The translations under genes were made by a program, and so were the position numbers. Source: Trichaptum fuscoviolaceum (Eukaryota > Basidiomycota > Agaricomycetes > Hymenochaetales > Trichaptaceae). Taken from it: DNA of 64,000 bases. Below, piece by piece: positions 35,346 to 45,851 of the stretch. The notes below the pieces were generated by a model, which worked only from the letters and a program-made list of their open reading frames with translations, did no database searches and was not told the DNA's origin. The stretch spans positions 1,419,317-1,483,316 of the forward strand of contig CAJSYZ010000012.1 in the NCBI GenBank assembly GCA_910574455.1, written 5' to 3'. How positions within the stretch are numbered: the stretch's first letter is position 1; every line of letters begins with the position of its first letter.

Positions 35346-37267
35346 ATGTCTAAGAGGTCGAATCACGTAGTTAGCTCTCGCAACAAAGATCGATATACCG
35401 CCCCTACGTCCTCGAACGGATATTTCAATTCCGACGCGACTGTGCATGACTCGACTATGCGCGACTCGACTGTGAGCTTGAGTCAGCAGCAGCAGCAAAG
35501 ACAGACGCTCGCAAAGCGCACTTTGCAGAATGACGATGGTGACGAAGATGACGATGAGGTGGAGGAGGTAAACAAAGTAGTCGATGAGGAGGAAATACGG
35601 TACGTTACACAATCATTATACTCGATCTTCTCTATCCTCATCGGAAGTTTGTATACAGTTCCAATGTCATACAACGTTTTAGACTTAGAAGCCGTTGGAT
35701 CGAGCGAGGAGTCGCATTGTTTCTGCGATTGGATCAGCTTTTCGTTGTCACGGACGCTCTTTCGAGGAAGAGGTCTAAGAAATGGGCTAGCAAGCTTCAG
35801 AGGAAGTCAGACGAGAAGTCCTTGGCATTATAGTAATTATGAATGGTCTCTTAACTCGGCATCGCTAACCGAAAGTAAATGCATAGCAACGAAGAAGAAA
35901 TTGCTAAGTATATGCAAGTTTTGGAATTCATAGAGAGCATTGCAGCTGAGGACGAGGATTCGGAAGAATACCTTCGTACCGTAAGGAACAGTACAGAGGC
36001 AGTGAAAAAGGAGTTTGCTAAGATTGTGAGTTATGTGCTTGATCGATTAAAATACTTTACTGAGGGATTTCTCCTCTCCAGATTGCTGAGTCAGCAGGCA
36101 ATGCTCGGGCAGATGACACTTCATGCATCAAGACAGAAATTTTGCCTTTGATACATGTAGTTGGGGACGGCCCTCACACCAACAATCCCATCAGCGAAAG
36201 CTGCTTCAAAGGAAAAGCGCGGCCTCAACCATCCGTACATCTTCGACCTTCTGATCCCCCCTGTCTTGGCAGAGCGATACGAAGGCGATGATGAAGAGAA
36301 AGAAAGGCGAGTAACATACTCAGTCGGCCTGTCTTTAACACAAACTGTTACTAACTTTGAATCTCAAGATTCCGAGAAGAAGTATTAGGAGATAAGATAT
36401 TTATTGATGAACTTTACTTTCCTGCGTTCGTCTACAATTTTACTACGTCTGACGAATACCCGTCTGGCGAAAACGTATATAAACCTGGCCATACGAAGTC
36501 CGGACTCTTCTATGGCTATCTTCCTATCAGAGTCAGTACGGACTTCGTAATCACATTTCTGGATACTAACTTTTCGTCCATTCTATAGGTTGCTAAAGTC
36601 ATCCTGACTTCGCCGAGTGCTGCCATTGAAGATCAATATCAGAGGTCAACTCGCAGCGGAAACGCGTCTATTCATGGCATCACTACTATAACGCCGGAGA
36701 TAATCGCATACGTCAATGTCCATGTACGTTAAAGATTAATAGTTAGATCATACTGAGTGTTGACAAGACATTACAGGTCTACCTTGCTCTGAGTCCAGCG
36801 GCGAAATGGACAAAGAAAGCTGGGTTCTTTAACTTGAAGACATTCTACTACAAAATACTGCGGTTCTTCAAGGGCTCTCACCCTGTGTGGCAGACTAATG
36901 TTCTGAATTGGTGGCAAACGTGAGTCTATTCCATCATTCCTGCATATCACAATCAAAGACCTGAATATGAAACAGCCAGATTTTCCCCGACGAGATGAAA
37001 GCAGCCAAGCGTGCGCGCACGGACAAGGGGGGTACGCTCGCCGACTTCATGCTGTCAGACGACGAGGAATTGGCTTCAGGCGTCGAGAATGAAGACGACA
37101 ACAGCGATAGAGAAGGAGAAGGAGTAGAAAGAGAAGTGGAAGAAGAAGAAGAAGAAGAAGAGGTGCCTGTTGTAAGAAAGACTCCGGCGCAGTCGCAAAC
37201 GCAGATGAACTCGCAGTCGCAAGCGTCCTTTTCACGGAAAGGCCCGGGTAGAGGTAATAAGAACTAA
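35346..37267 (+). CDS. DUF6698-like protein carried by the Plavaka element
   Basis: Starts MSKRSNHVVSSRNKDRYTAP at 35346 with a Gln run and an acidic patch, followed after an intron by a basic helix (SNVIQRFRLRSRWIERGVAL) and by ESIAAEDEDSEEYLRTV. The C-terminal half matches the pattern of DUF6698: DEYPSGENVYKPGHTKSGLF, VAKVILTSPSAA, NASIHGITTITPEIIAYVNV, VYLALSPAAKW, then PVWQTNVLNWW and QIFPDEMKAA. It ends in an acidic and Gln/Ser-rich tail at 37267. About seven exons. Around 36150-36170 the frame has to shift by one between EILPLIHV and LTPTIPSAKAASKEKRGLNH, either an unrecognised intron or a real lesion. The family is expanded in Agaricomycetes and has no known function. The start lies 235 bp from the divergent transposase start, so a shared promoter is likely. 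Confidence 0.7.
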
Positions 37268-37716
37268 AGCTGATAAGGACTGGAATTACTATTATAATAG
37301 AAGTATAGATTAGAAGCACAAGGATGGAACTAATCTGTAGATAAGATTTAAGCATAGCCTGTACTCGATAAAGATATGTAGCTTTATGTACTACTAGAAG
37401 ACAAATATAGCTGTAGCATTTGAGACGAACAGTCGATTGACCATTGATGAGTTTTGCGCCGATTTGAAAGAACACGGGACTTTATAGGAGCCCTCTAGAA
37501 TACTCAGATAAATATCTGTTTGGTCTCGCGAAGGCGTAAATCAAGCCAGACTTAAGGAGTGAATCAAGATCGAGTTGCGGACAATTGACCGTGGGAACAT
37601 TTGTTTGCAATAAATAGGACGCGTCGCGACTTGCATATACGCGTCGTCTCTCTCTTCTACCCCTCCACCAACATCGTTCCTCAGCGTTACTCTACACTCC
37701 TTTCTATCGAAAACAA

Positions 37717-38944
37717 ATGGGCACGACAAGGTGAGTGATACATATTGAATCTGGTTCACGGTAGCTATGGGATATTGAGTCTCGTTCACTCGCTCACTGT
37801 GGCTGATACGATACCAACATCGACCCTGAGCGTTACTCAACCCTCCTTTCTGATCGACGCTCAGGGCCAGTGAGCACGTAAAGGTGAGTTTTACGTTTGT
37901 TACACTCGTTCCTGACCCGCATTTACTCATTCATCAATATGTGCCACCCGGCTGTTACGACACTTAGGTTCACGGGTTACGACACACGGTTAGTTGTGAT
38001 ATGGGGTTGAGGTAAGTAACGTACATTACTCTACTGTGATCATAGCTTCAACTTACTGTACGTTAGGCCTAGATACAGACGCATATATGCTGTTAACAAC
38101 GGTACGTAACCTTTAGCTAACTGAAACCTTATTAACCGACATTTCCCCATATCGTAGCGTCGCTTTATATAGGCCACGGTCATCGGGCTGGTTAAGTGCC
38201 TGAAGACGCCGTGATGCTTTCTTCTTTGGGCTAGAATCTGCTCACAAGGACCTGACTTTTCAGGGCCGCGTGAGACACAAGGTACGAGTGTATTAAAAAT
38301 GCCTCAACTGATTCCTTATCGACGAGTCTCAGGCGAAAGCCTCCGGGCCGTGCTAAGGTGCGAGTATCTGCTTTTACTTAACGAGCTTCAACTGATCCCC
38401 CTTCATTCAATACTTTCCCTTCCGTATGCGAAGGGCAGACACAGGTTCGTGAGGACGACACGCCGACTGAAGAGTCTCAGGCGAAAGCCTCTGGGCTGCG
38501 TTCATGGTACGCGCATTCGCTTCCTGGTTTACAAGCCACGGCTAATTATTCTTCACTCCGTACTTGGCCTTCATAGTGCAAAAGCAGACGAAGGTTCGTG
38601 AGGTTGAGGCTGTAATGAAAGAGACTGAATCAAAGTACGTACATCCGTTATTTGTTCTTCAGTCTACACTAACTCCCGCGTCATTCCATGCTTTTCCTCC
38701 CCTTTGTGACGAACAGAAGAAGGTCGTGAGGTTGACGCTCTGGTCGTCAAGACAGTCGCCTCCCATACTGATACGGTGCTTAAACGTGAGCACCTTCACT
38801 GCTCTCGCTGCTCTCGATTTTTAACGTTCTCAGACAGATGACGATGCCCGGCGACATCATCGGGCTTACTTCGGCGGTGCCAAGGATTCCGTCGACACTT
38901 GCGAAGGTGAACATGAGGACGTAGCTAGGTACCTGTGTATATAG
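37717..38944 (+). CDS. Predicted gene of about eleven mini-exons (14-111 nt), unknown product
   Basis: Starting at ATG 37717, the segments 37717-37730, 37865-37883, 37968-38011, 38067-38101, 38158-38190 and 38235-38281 join through strong donors (GTGAGT, GTGAGT, GTAAGT, GTACGT, GTTAAG, GTACGA) and AG acceptors into one open frame: MGTTRASEHVKV, GLRPRYRRIYAVNNASLYIG, HKDLTFQGRVRHK. A continuation through 38340-38357, 38434-38506, 38577-38638, 38717-38785 and 38834-38944 stays open to a stop, with a His/Asp/Glu-rich end (TDDARRHHRAYFGGAKDSVD). Exons 7-10 use weaker sites and are less certain. Two to four diverged copies of a unit (CAGACAAGGTTCGTGAGG and AGTCTCAGGCGAAAGCCT) lie at 38320-38740, so exons may have multiplied by duplication. 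No family is recognised; it might be non-coding spliced RNA instead. Confidence 0.4.
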
Positions 38945-39244
38945 TAGCATTAATATAATTTGCTTTTCATATTACAATGGCCTGCAATTAGAAGCTAGCT
39001 AGAAAATGTAATGGAATCCGCTAAACTAGGTCTGGAATGGTGACGGGATATAAGCTAATTTCATATAATATAAGTCTCATAACCCCTTACATTCCTTCAG
39101 AATCTTGTATATGCGCTATAAGTCTGGCGACGTTTACAAGCAGTTATGTAGACTATAATGGCTATAATTAAATGTAATGCGTCATAATGCAATGTAAGAC
39201 GCACAATGATTACGGAGCTTATATGTCATTACATGTCATATAAT

Positions 39245-39580
39245 CCTCATAATCCATTATAATCTCTCACAATCACATATAAGCACCATAAGTCTGGTAG
39301 CAATTATAAGCAAATACGGAGATGATAATGTCTGCAATCGATCATAAGCCTTCATAATGTAAGATAAGGGGTACAATTTTTATGAAGATTATATTGCATT
39401 TCAAAGATTACAAGGCCAGTAATCGGTTGTAATGTCCAAAAGATATTATTGGCATTGTAAGCTCATATAAGGTAGACTGCGGTTTATAGTGAATTACTTG
39501 GGAATATAAACGGTATATGACGATTATGACGATTTTGGGGTCTTATATGCGATTACGCAGTCTATAATCCGTTTCCCTTT
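39245..39580 (-). repeat. Subterminal end A of the 12.6 kb element
   Basis: Reverse-complement partner of 11025-11345. It contains dense TATAATC, CTTATA and GATTACA-type boxes and ends with ATAATCCGTTTCCCTTTCTC. Confidence 0.85.
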
Positions 39581-39596
39581 CTCCCGATGATAAGGC

Positions 39597-39667
39597 TAGT
39601 TAGTATTCAGGGTCCGGCGAAAAAAATCACAAAAGTGGCGCACTGCCATCCTTTTCTGAACTTGCTG
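39597..39667 (-). repeat. Right arm of TA-flanked inverted repeat
   Basis: Mirror of 26682-26757. Together with 26758-26994 it would make a repeat of about 0.4 kb if the 12.6 kb element were absent. Confidence 0.8.
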
Positions 39668-39669
39668 TA

Positions 39670-40241
39670 TGCGTTGGTTGCGATTGGGGATCTGAGCGGA
39701 GGCTTCGAGAAACGACTTCTGATCCGAGATGAATGTTGATGAGAACGGAGACTATAGTGGGTAGCAATTAGGGCGTGTATTAAGTAGAACTTAAATTGGT
39801 ATGATGTGGAGTTGTCTATGGTAGAGGTGAGCATTGCCCTACTGACATTCTCATCCAATTATGATATTCAGCGCTAAGTTATAGAGATAAGTCTGTAGAA
39901 GTGCGCAGTTAGAAGCGTGTTTCCGCAGAAAATCCGCGACCACGGAACGTAAACGATGATAGGAGTATTTGCCATCTTCTGGCGGACATAACCGTCATGT
40001 AGTCAAGAAATTACACGGTATTATATGTAACATAATGTTCTCTATGTGAGACAAAAGGTATTGCATAAGAGGTGGGAAGCGAAATACATACGTGGTGTAA
40101 AGTATGTTAGGAACAAACATTAGGAGTGGCGAACATGGCGCCGCAGACGGGCGACGCGGTGTCAGAAGTGTATCTAAAGGAGCTAGATCTATCGGCAAAA
40201 GAGAAAGAAAGAAAAGAAAAAAAGAAGCATATGCAAAGCAC
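39670..40241. other. Intergenic between the mobile block and the F-box gene
   Basis: No supported gene. On the minus strand a possible extra last exon of the F-box gene (40198 downward, LAPLDTLLTPRRPSAAPCSP) could begin after an AG near 40190 if the donor GTGAGT at 40245 is used. Confidence 0.4.
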
Positions 40242-42375
40242 TCACGCGAAATCCATCACTGTCAGAACGCTTCTGGACATAGACCCACTTCCTTCAAACC
40301 TCCCAGTATCCCCCCCTTTCAGATCATCCGCACGAAGCGTATGGCTAGCGATAAGTCTCCCCACCCCGTCGTCAAATCTCACCTGGGTCTCCACTCGCGG
40401 CCGGTGGGTGTGATCACCAGATGCGCCCTCATGCTCTCTTTTTGAGCCATCGTTCGTCAAGTTGAACGGCGTAGGGAGCGTGTCCATACGTATGTGTGGC
40501 CAGAAGTCGACCGTCGTCGTGAATCCTGGGCCGTCACTGAGCCCCCCGAACCGAGGCAAGACGATAGTGCTCGGCGCACAGCGGAAGACACCTCCATTTG
40601 CGTCCACATGTACGCCACGCCCACTTGACCCCAACGCAAGATGCTGTACGTGGTCCATACGCTCCTGCGTGCCTGCGCGCCCTGCGTTGTCCGGATGCAT
40701 GTGCTCGGGGGGCGGGTGGCTATATTGCGGAGGGGTGGGCGTCGGGATGCGCATCAGAAGGAATGCATACTGTGGCTCTAGTGCGGAGATCGAGCTGAGT
40801 GGTGATTGTGATTGAGGTTCCTTGATGGCAAAGAGCACGCGTTGCATGAGACCTTGAGGTTGCCCCCGAGAGCGCGCAAGAATAGTCAGTGGCTCTGGAG
40901 CATCAACCATGCGTTCACTGCAGTTGCCCTGTGCCTTACATGTCGTAAATGATATAGGGTACTGGAGCTCTTCGGTAAGTCCGATTATTGTTGAGGGGAA
41001 AAGCGCAACCCTCCGCGAAGTGTCAAAGCTAACCCACGAAGACCTGAGCTGGTCTTGGATGGGATAGATTCCGATACCGTAGCGCCATACGACAACAATA
41101 TGGCGGGCATTATCATGTACGTATATTCCGAAGCAATCTGTGTCCTGTAGCGTGACAATGTAAGATTTGTGAACGGTCAAGGCGATGAGGATGCTTTCAA
41201 GGCGCGCTTACACGAGTATCAGGGTACACAAGCAGCGCAGACACGAAGCTGCCTGTTAAAGTTGCTGTCAAGTTGACGACTTCGATGCCTGCAAAGCGAG
41301 GCCGAGTCTCTGGAGCATCTGCCTCGGTAAGAACGACGAAGGACTCAAAAAACAGCAGATTTCCATGAACGTGCATCAAATCCCCGAGCTTCCCGCTTGA
41401 AGGTCGAGGCGCAGGAAGATCTTCACTGGCAGGGTATATCGGTGCCTCAAGAATGGTAGGTAACTCGATTGTTGCTTCCTGCCGGAGCAAACCGGTGTGT
41501 ACGGCGTCTTCAGTATTAATAGATGGCCCGAAATGCTCCGCTGCGGGGGAACATTGTACAGTCAGGATGATGCATGTTCGAAGCCTTGAGCTGGTCTCGA
41601 AGTCAGCATGTTTCTACAAGTATACGTAGCTTTAATTTACCCGGAGATATCCGCATCATCTGCGATTGCGAACCGACCTATTTGTGCAGCTCGCCAGTGG
41701 AGGGAAGTATCGGTGTCCAATTTCACAGACCGTCCGATTGCGAGCGGAGAAAAGAACCACACATCTACGCAACGCAGATTTGAGTGTTGCGTCAGAGAAG
41801 ATTCGGATCCATCGGTACCGGGAAACCCGAGATCCCAGCACCGAAAGCAGTTCGAGTGCATCGTCATTGCGAACCTTCCCCCTCGAAGGAGAAAACTATC
41901 CAGGGTGGTTTCGGGAAGTTCATAGGTAGTGGCCAGTGCTTCGTCGACGCTCGGACGCTTTCTCCATTTCTGCTCCAGTCGCAATGCGTGCATGGTCCTC
42001 TTTTCCAGATCTGAGTGGTTCGAAAAGGAAATTTTGCCTTCCAAATCCGTACCAAGGGATGAAGCTGGAGCACTAGGAGATGTAGAAGATAACTTGTTCT
42101 CCACGAGCGTGCGAGGAGGCTCAGTGAGATGCGAGAATCCAGGACAAGGTGTACCAGCATTTATGACCTCGCGCTCAAATACATCACACCAAACACCACT
42201 CTCGCGTGTAACAGATTCCAATCTCTTGCAAACCTATTCATGTTGATTAGCTCTATCGTACTTGAGATAAGCGGGGGAGACGCACCAAACGAACAGTCAA
42301 TATATCTGGAGAAGACAGAAGGGACAGAATTTGGATGAGGATATCATCGACAAGATCTGCAATAACGAATTTCAT
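40242..42375 (-). CDS. F-box protein
   Basis: Start at 42375 (MKFVIADLVDDILIQI). The F-box LVDDILIQILSLLSSPDIL continues across an intron into VCKRLESVTRESGVWCDVFE, the expected Skp1-binding helix pattern of SCF ubiquitin-ligase adaptors. Later exons encode a beta-rich region (RFAMTMHSNCFRCWDLGFPG, SFVSALLVYPDTR, YIVTLQDTDCFGIYVHDNAR, HIVVVWRYGIGIYPI), typical of the large Agaricomycete F-box families whose C-terminal half is a degenerate propeller. The last exon ends VLTVMDFA with a stop at 40242, although a consensus donor overlaps it at 40245, so a further exon is possible. About five exons and 620 residues, no breaks. Substrate unknown. Confidence 0.85.
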
Positions 42376-42845
42376 AGTTTGTAGTCGAGGGCCTAGAGGA
42401 TTTTCGATGAGGGACAGGTCAATCTGCTGTGAAGCTTGCGAAGGCCGCTCGTTGTCTAGGGCCTTTATATATGATCATTGAGGGGTGTGTATAGCACGAG
42501 TCGCATCGGGATTGTCGCAAGAATGTAATCTGTCTGATATACTGTATAAGAGAAGGTTAGTCTCGGAAAAGTTCAAACCGCGGCTGAGATTAGCATGAAA
42601 AATGCTATTCACGGAAACCGCTCATTTCGGGAAACCGCTAACATAGACAGTATGCTCACTGGCATCGCAAGGTAGATAAGATTCGTGTACCTCGTTCTTA
42701 CGTGGCCGCTCCAAGGTATTCAAATAACTAGCAAGCAGACAGGACAAATTGAGAACTTATGTATGCGTACCACGGCTGGCGTCGGTTAGACCTCTTTGTG
42801 CACATTTATAGTGTTATTGCTATGTACCTCATTGCACCTTGACCG
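42376..42845. other. Intergenic, F-box promoter side
   Basis: No gene is seen. A short repeat CGGAAACCGCT / GGGAAACCGCT occurs at about 42615-42650. Confidence 0.4.
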
Positions 42846-43489
42846 TCAGGAAAAAAGCAAAAAAGTGCCAGCAGATTCCAGCCTACACAGCATAATATAA
42901 CCAGTGTTATCTTAATATAGTAATATATGGGTGGTGCAAGGGTCCTGGGAAGATTCCAGCACCCTTACAAGGTCCTGTAATCATTACAGGACGTTATAAG
43001 TGCGTCGGCCTTCTGCCGGCCCCCATGTAACCGGTATATACTATAATGTTAGTCTGGCGACGTCATATAACGTGGCTAAATATCATTGCACTTGTCTATA
43101 TATCTGTTGGCCTCCCTATATGCTGTACACATTCGCTACATATTAAGATAAGACCCTTGGAACCCTGAGCCTGCCCTACTAAAGGCAGTTACGCAAATTA
43201 AAAAATGACGCCCCGAAGGGCCTGCAATGCGCAGGCAAAACCCGAGACCACCTCCATCAGGAAAACTACTTTCTGCTGAAAGTGACTAAAGCGTCACTTA
43301 AAGGTCCTGAGAGACTGAAGTCTTAAATAAGGCAAGCTTCACTTATTCATGCATGTCCTCCCGGAGCGGCTTACTGAAATCAGTGATGTTGACTTAAATC
43401 AGTTTCAGTCAGTCAGTCAATCAGTTAATATAAGTAGATGATAATATTATAAGCAAAAATTAAGTACAATAATAAGTAAACTAAGAACT

Positions 43490-45183
43490 CGTCGCCCACC
43501 TACGAGCGGGCTCGTCGCCGGCTCCCACCGCCTTTCAGCTTAGGCATCGGCGGGCGCGGAGGGGGAGGTCGCACGCTTCGCAGCAACACTGTCCGCTGAC
43601 GCTGACACTCGGCATGGGCGGCGTTGGTGCCGGTTCTGTCTTGATTTGTGTACGTGCGAGAGAACCTGGTGCGTGAGGGCAGTCTGGAGGGTAGGCGGGA
43701 CGAGAGGTTGGATCCAGGCGTTGGTGTGGGTGCTGCTGTTGGTGTCGGACCTTGAGAGCCAGAGCACTGCTGCTGTGTTGTTCGTTGTTGGGCTGCACCA
43801 GTAGCCTCTTCCTCGTCTTCCTCAGCCTTACGAGTAGCACTATCAGCAGACGATCGTCAGAAAGCGCGCAGAAGCATACCGAGGAGGCATAAGGATTTTC
43901 ATCATCATTGCTATCGTACGCGCCATTCTTCTCGATCTTGCGGACAAGTTTCTTCGTTTGCTTGCCTGCACCTGTTAACTGCTGTTCTGTTTCCTCGTCT
44001 TCATCCGATTCATCTATATAACCCTCTCGTGTCTTATTTGCTGTACAATATTCACGCTTTAGACGTTCCTGGATAGCAGAAAAGAGAGTTGATCAACTGA
44101 ATATTGAGGGAGAGAAAAAGAACTGAGCAAACCTCAATCTCCTTGGCCTCATCGTAACAAGTGACCTCAACATCCATCTTCTCTTCATCATCCGCAAACT
44201 CCCCCTTATACTCCATCTCATCCAAGCCGCCCTCGCCTCTGTCTCTTTCCGGTCTCCGGCGGTCATCAACACCCTGTTCATTGTCTTCCTCGAACAGCCC
44301 ACGCACCCCCGGGTCTACAGTCTACAGTCTCCTCCCCCGGGGCCCAGCGACCTGCCACCAATGTCATATACGAGACTCGCGCCCGTCGTCGCACCACCCG
44401 CGATCGGCGCAGAGATGCCGTTCGCCGCATACTGCGCGAGCGCATCGACCAGCGGTCCATCTTGCGATTCTTCTCCATCCTCGCCATCAGCTTCACTGCC
44501 TCCTCGAGGCTCGGCGCAATCTGGTACGTCTCCCGACACTTCTGAACCTTGTACCACCGGTGCACAGGCACGAGCGTGAACACATGGTCCGCTGCGGGCA
44601 TGAACAGCGCGTGCGTCTCGCTCTTCGCGGCCTCCTCCGTCCTTCCCACCCACACCTGACTGCCCGTCCTGTCCTCCGCGACCCAGGGATACTGTTCCTC
44701 TCGACGCTCTGCCGGATGTGCTCGGGCACCAGGAACAGAGACTTCTTCTGAAACTTGCGTTTCCGCTCGTCAATGTCTTTGTCTTTGACATCCTTCCCTT
44801 TCTGCGGGATCGCCTCGTTGTGGATCGGCCGCTCCTCTGCATCGACCATGACTATACGTCCATCTGCACCAATGACGGGCTTCTCATCTACCCCTAACAC
44901 CGGCTTCATGGGCACCTGCGAGATGACGCCGCCCACACCCTCACCAGTAGTGTCACGGCGCAGCTCCTTGTGGTTGAGCTTCACGGGCCGCGCCTACGTA
45001 CTGATGTCGACCGGTTTCCGCGAGTCGAACTTCATCACGTCGTATCGCCACCCATGCCTGTCGCAGCTCATCAGCTTGAACTCCTAGTACGACGCGTCCT
45101 CGCCTCTGACAGCCGTGAACGTCGAGGCCAAAATCGACCCGGAGCCACCTTGATCTCAGACTTCGGCTCGAGCTTCACCAGCC
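43490..45183 (-). pseudogene. Captured TFIIF alpha subunit (TFG1/RAP74) pseudogene
   Basis: General transcription factor gene remnant reading on the minus strand: SILASTFTAVRGEDASY (45130), MSCDRHGWRYDVMKFDSRKP (45070), ARPVKLNHKELRR, GADGRIVMVDAEERPIHNEA (44860), FQKKSLFLVPEHIRQSVER (44740), then VWVGRTEEAAKSETHALFMP (44650), VPVHRWYKVQK (44570), EEGGLDEMEYKGEFADDEEK-like sequence (44190) and ESDEDEETEQQLTGAGKQ (44000). The C-terminal tail is Thr/Pro-rich and ends near 43490. Stops (for example after GEDASY) and several frame changes break it, and it begins abruptly at a junction with a COPB2 fragment at 45183, with no start codon. Recognition is from remembered RAP74 sequence of mushrooms. 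Confidence 0.85.
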
Positions 45184-45545
45184 TTCACGGTGTGATCAAG
45201 ACAAGAGGAGGCGAAGGTGCTGGTGTCCTTGGGGTCGAAGACAAGGTCATAATGTAGTGCGTGTATCCTTCAAATATCTTCAGAGATGATTAGACGAGGT
45301 CTGATTCTGAAGAGGTGGGTGTACGTACCCAAATACACTTCCACTGCTCATCCCAGTCCCATGCTTTGGTGGTCATATCATCGCAGCCCGTCAGCACAAT
45401 GCTAAGCATAGGATGAGCAAACAGGCATCGAATGTAATCAGGATGGGCCTCGAATGCAGTCACTTTCCCGTGAGTGTTGTAATTGAAGACCCGTAGCTGG
45501 AAGTCGTCGAGTCGATGTTTTCACGGACTTAGCGATTTGAGGCTT
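45184..45545 (-). pseudogene. Coatomer subunit beta-prime (COPB2/SEC27) fragment, copy 3
   Basis: Minus-strand exons with an intron between them: LQVRVFNYNTHGKVTAFEAH (45500), PDYIRCLFAHPML, TGCDDMTTKAWDWDEQWKCI (45360), then after a canonical intron IFEGYTHYIMTL (45260). The frame is lost soon after and the COPB2 match stops near 45184 (…CLDHTVK equivalent), where TFIIF-alpha sequence begins. This is the N-terminal WD40 part; copies 1 and 2 overlap it only partly. Confidence 0.85.
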
Positions 45546-45851
45546 GAGGCCGATGATGCTGCGGAGTTTGAATTACCAACAAGACCGTCACGCGTCGCGT
45601 TCAACGAGCTCTCCTCCCTCCCTCTCTCTCTCTTTCCCCTTCGTCGTTGTCCATCCATCCCCTCCTCCATCCATCCATCCCCAGGATGGCCTTCAAATCT
45701 AAGCATTTCTGCTGTTGATGGTATGTGATTGTATTATACTCATATTTTATCTTCTTTTTTTGATGATTTACTACTGTGCCACCTGAGTGTGACTGTATGC
45801 CACTTGCTACGTTACACCTGTGGCACGGTGCCAGTGGCAGTGCCACGCGGG

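Larger units (their letters stand above)
26995..39586. mobile_element. 12.6 kb Plavaka (CACTA-like) DNA transposon, apparently intact
   Basis: Starts CGGGAGAAAGGGAAACAGAT at 26995 and ends with the mirror ...TTTCCCTTTCTCCCG at 39586. The ends share about 30 bp and then diverge into two different AT-rich subterminal arrays (end B left, end A right). Genes inside: an uncharacterised 809-aa protein (plus), the transposase (minus), a DUF6698-like protein (plus) and a many-exon small gene (plus), with a repeat cluster at 30455-31060. The transposase frame is open throughout, so the element may be young. It interrupts a small TA-flanked repeat (26682-26994 plus 39587-39667). No clear target duplication could be fixed at the inner ends. 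Confidence 0.85.

Noticed and set aside
26995..39586. Helitron or KDZ transposon as the identity of the 12.6 kb element
   Set aside because: The transposase carries Plavaka-type motifs and the ends are inverted; no Rep/helicase or Zisupton-type domain is present.
44161..44842. Long open frames on both strands
   Set aside because: Alternative frames of the GC-rich TFIIF-alpha pseudogene; only the minus-strand pieces match a protein family.
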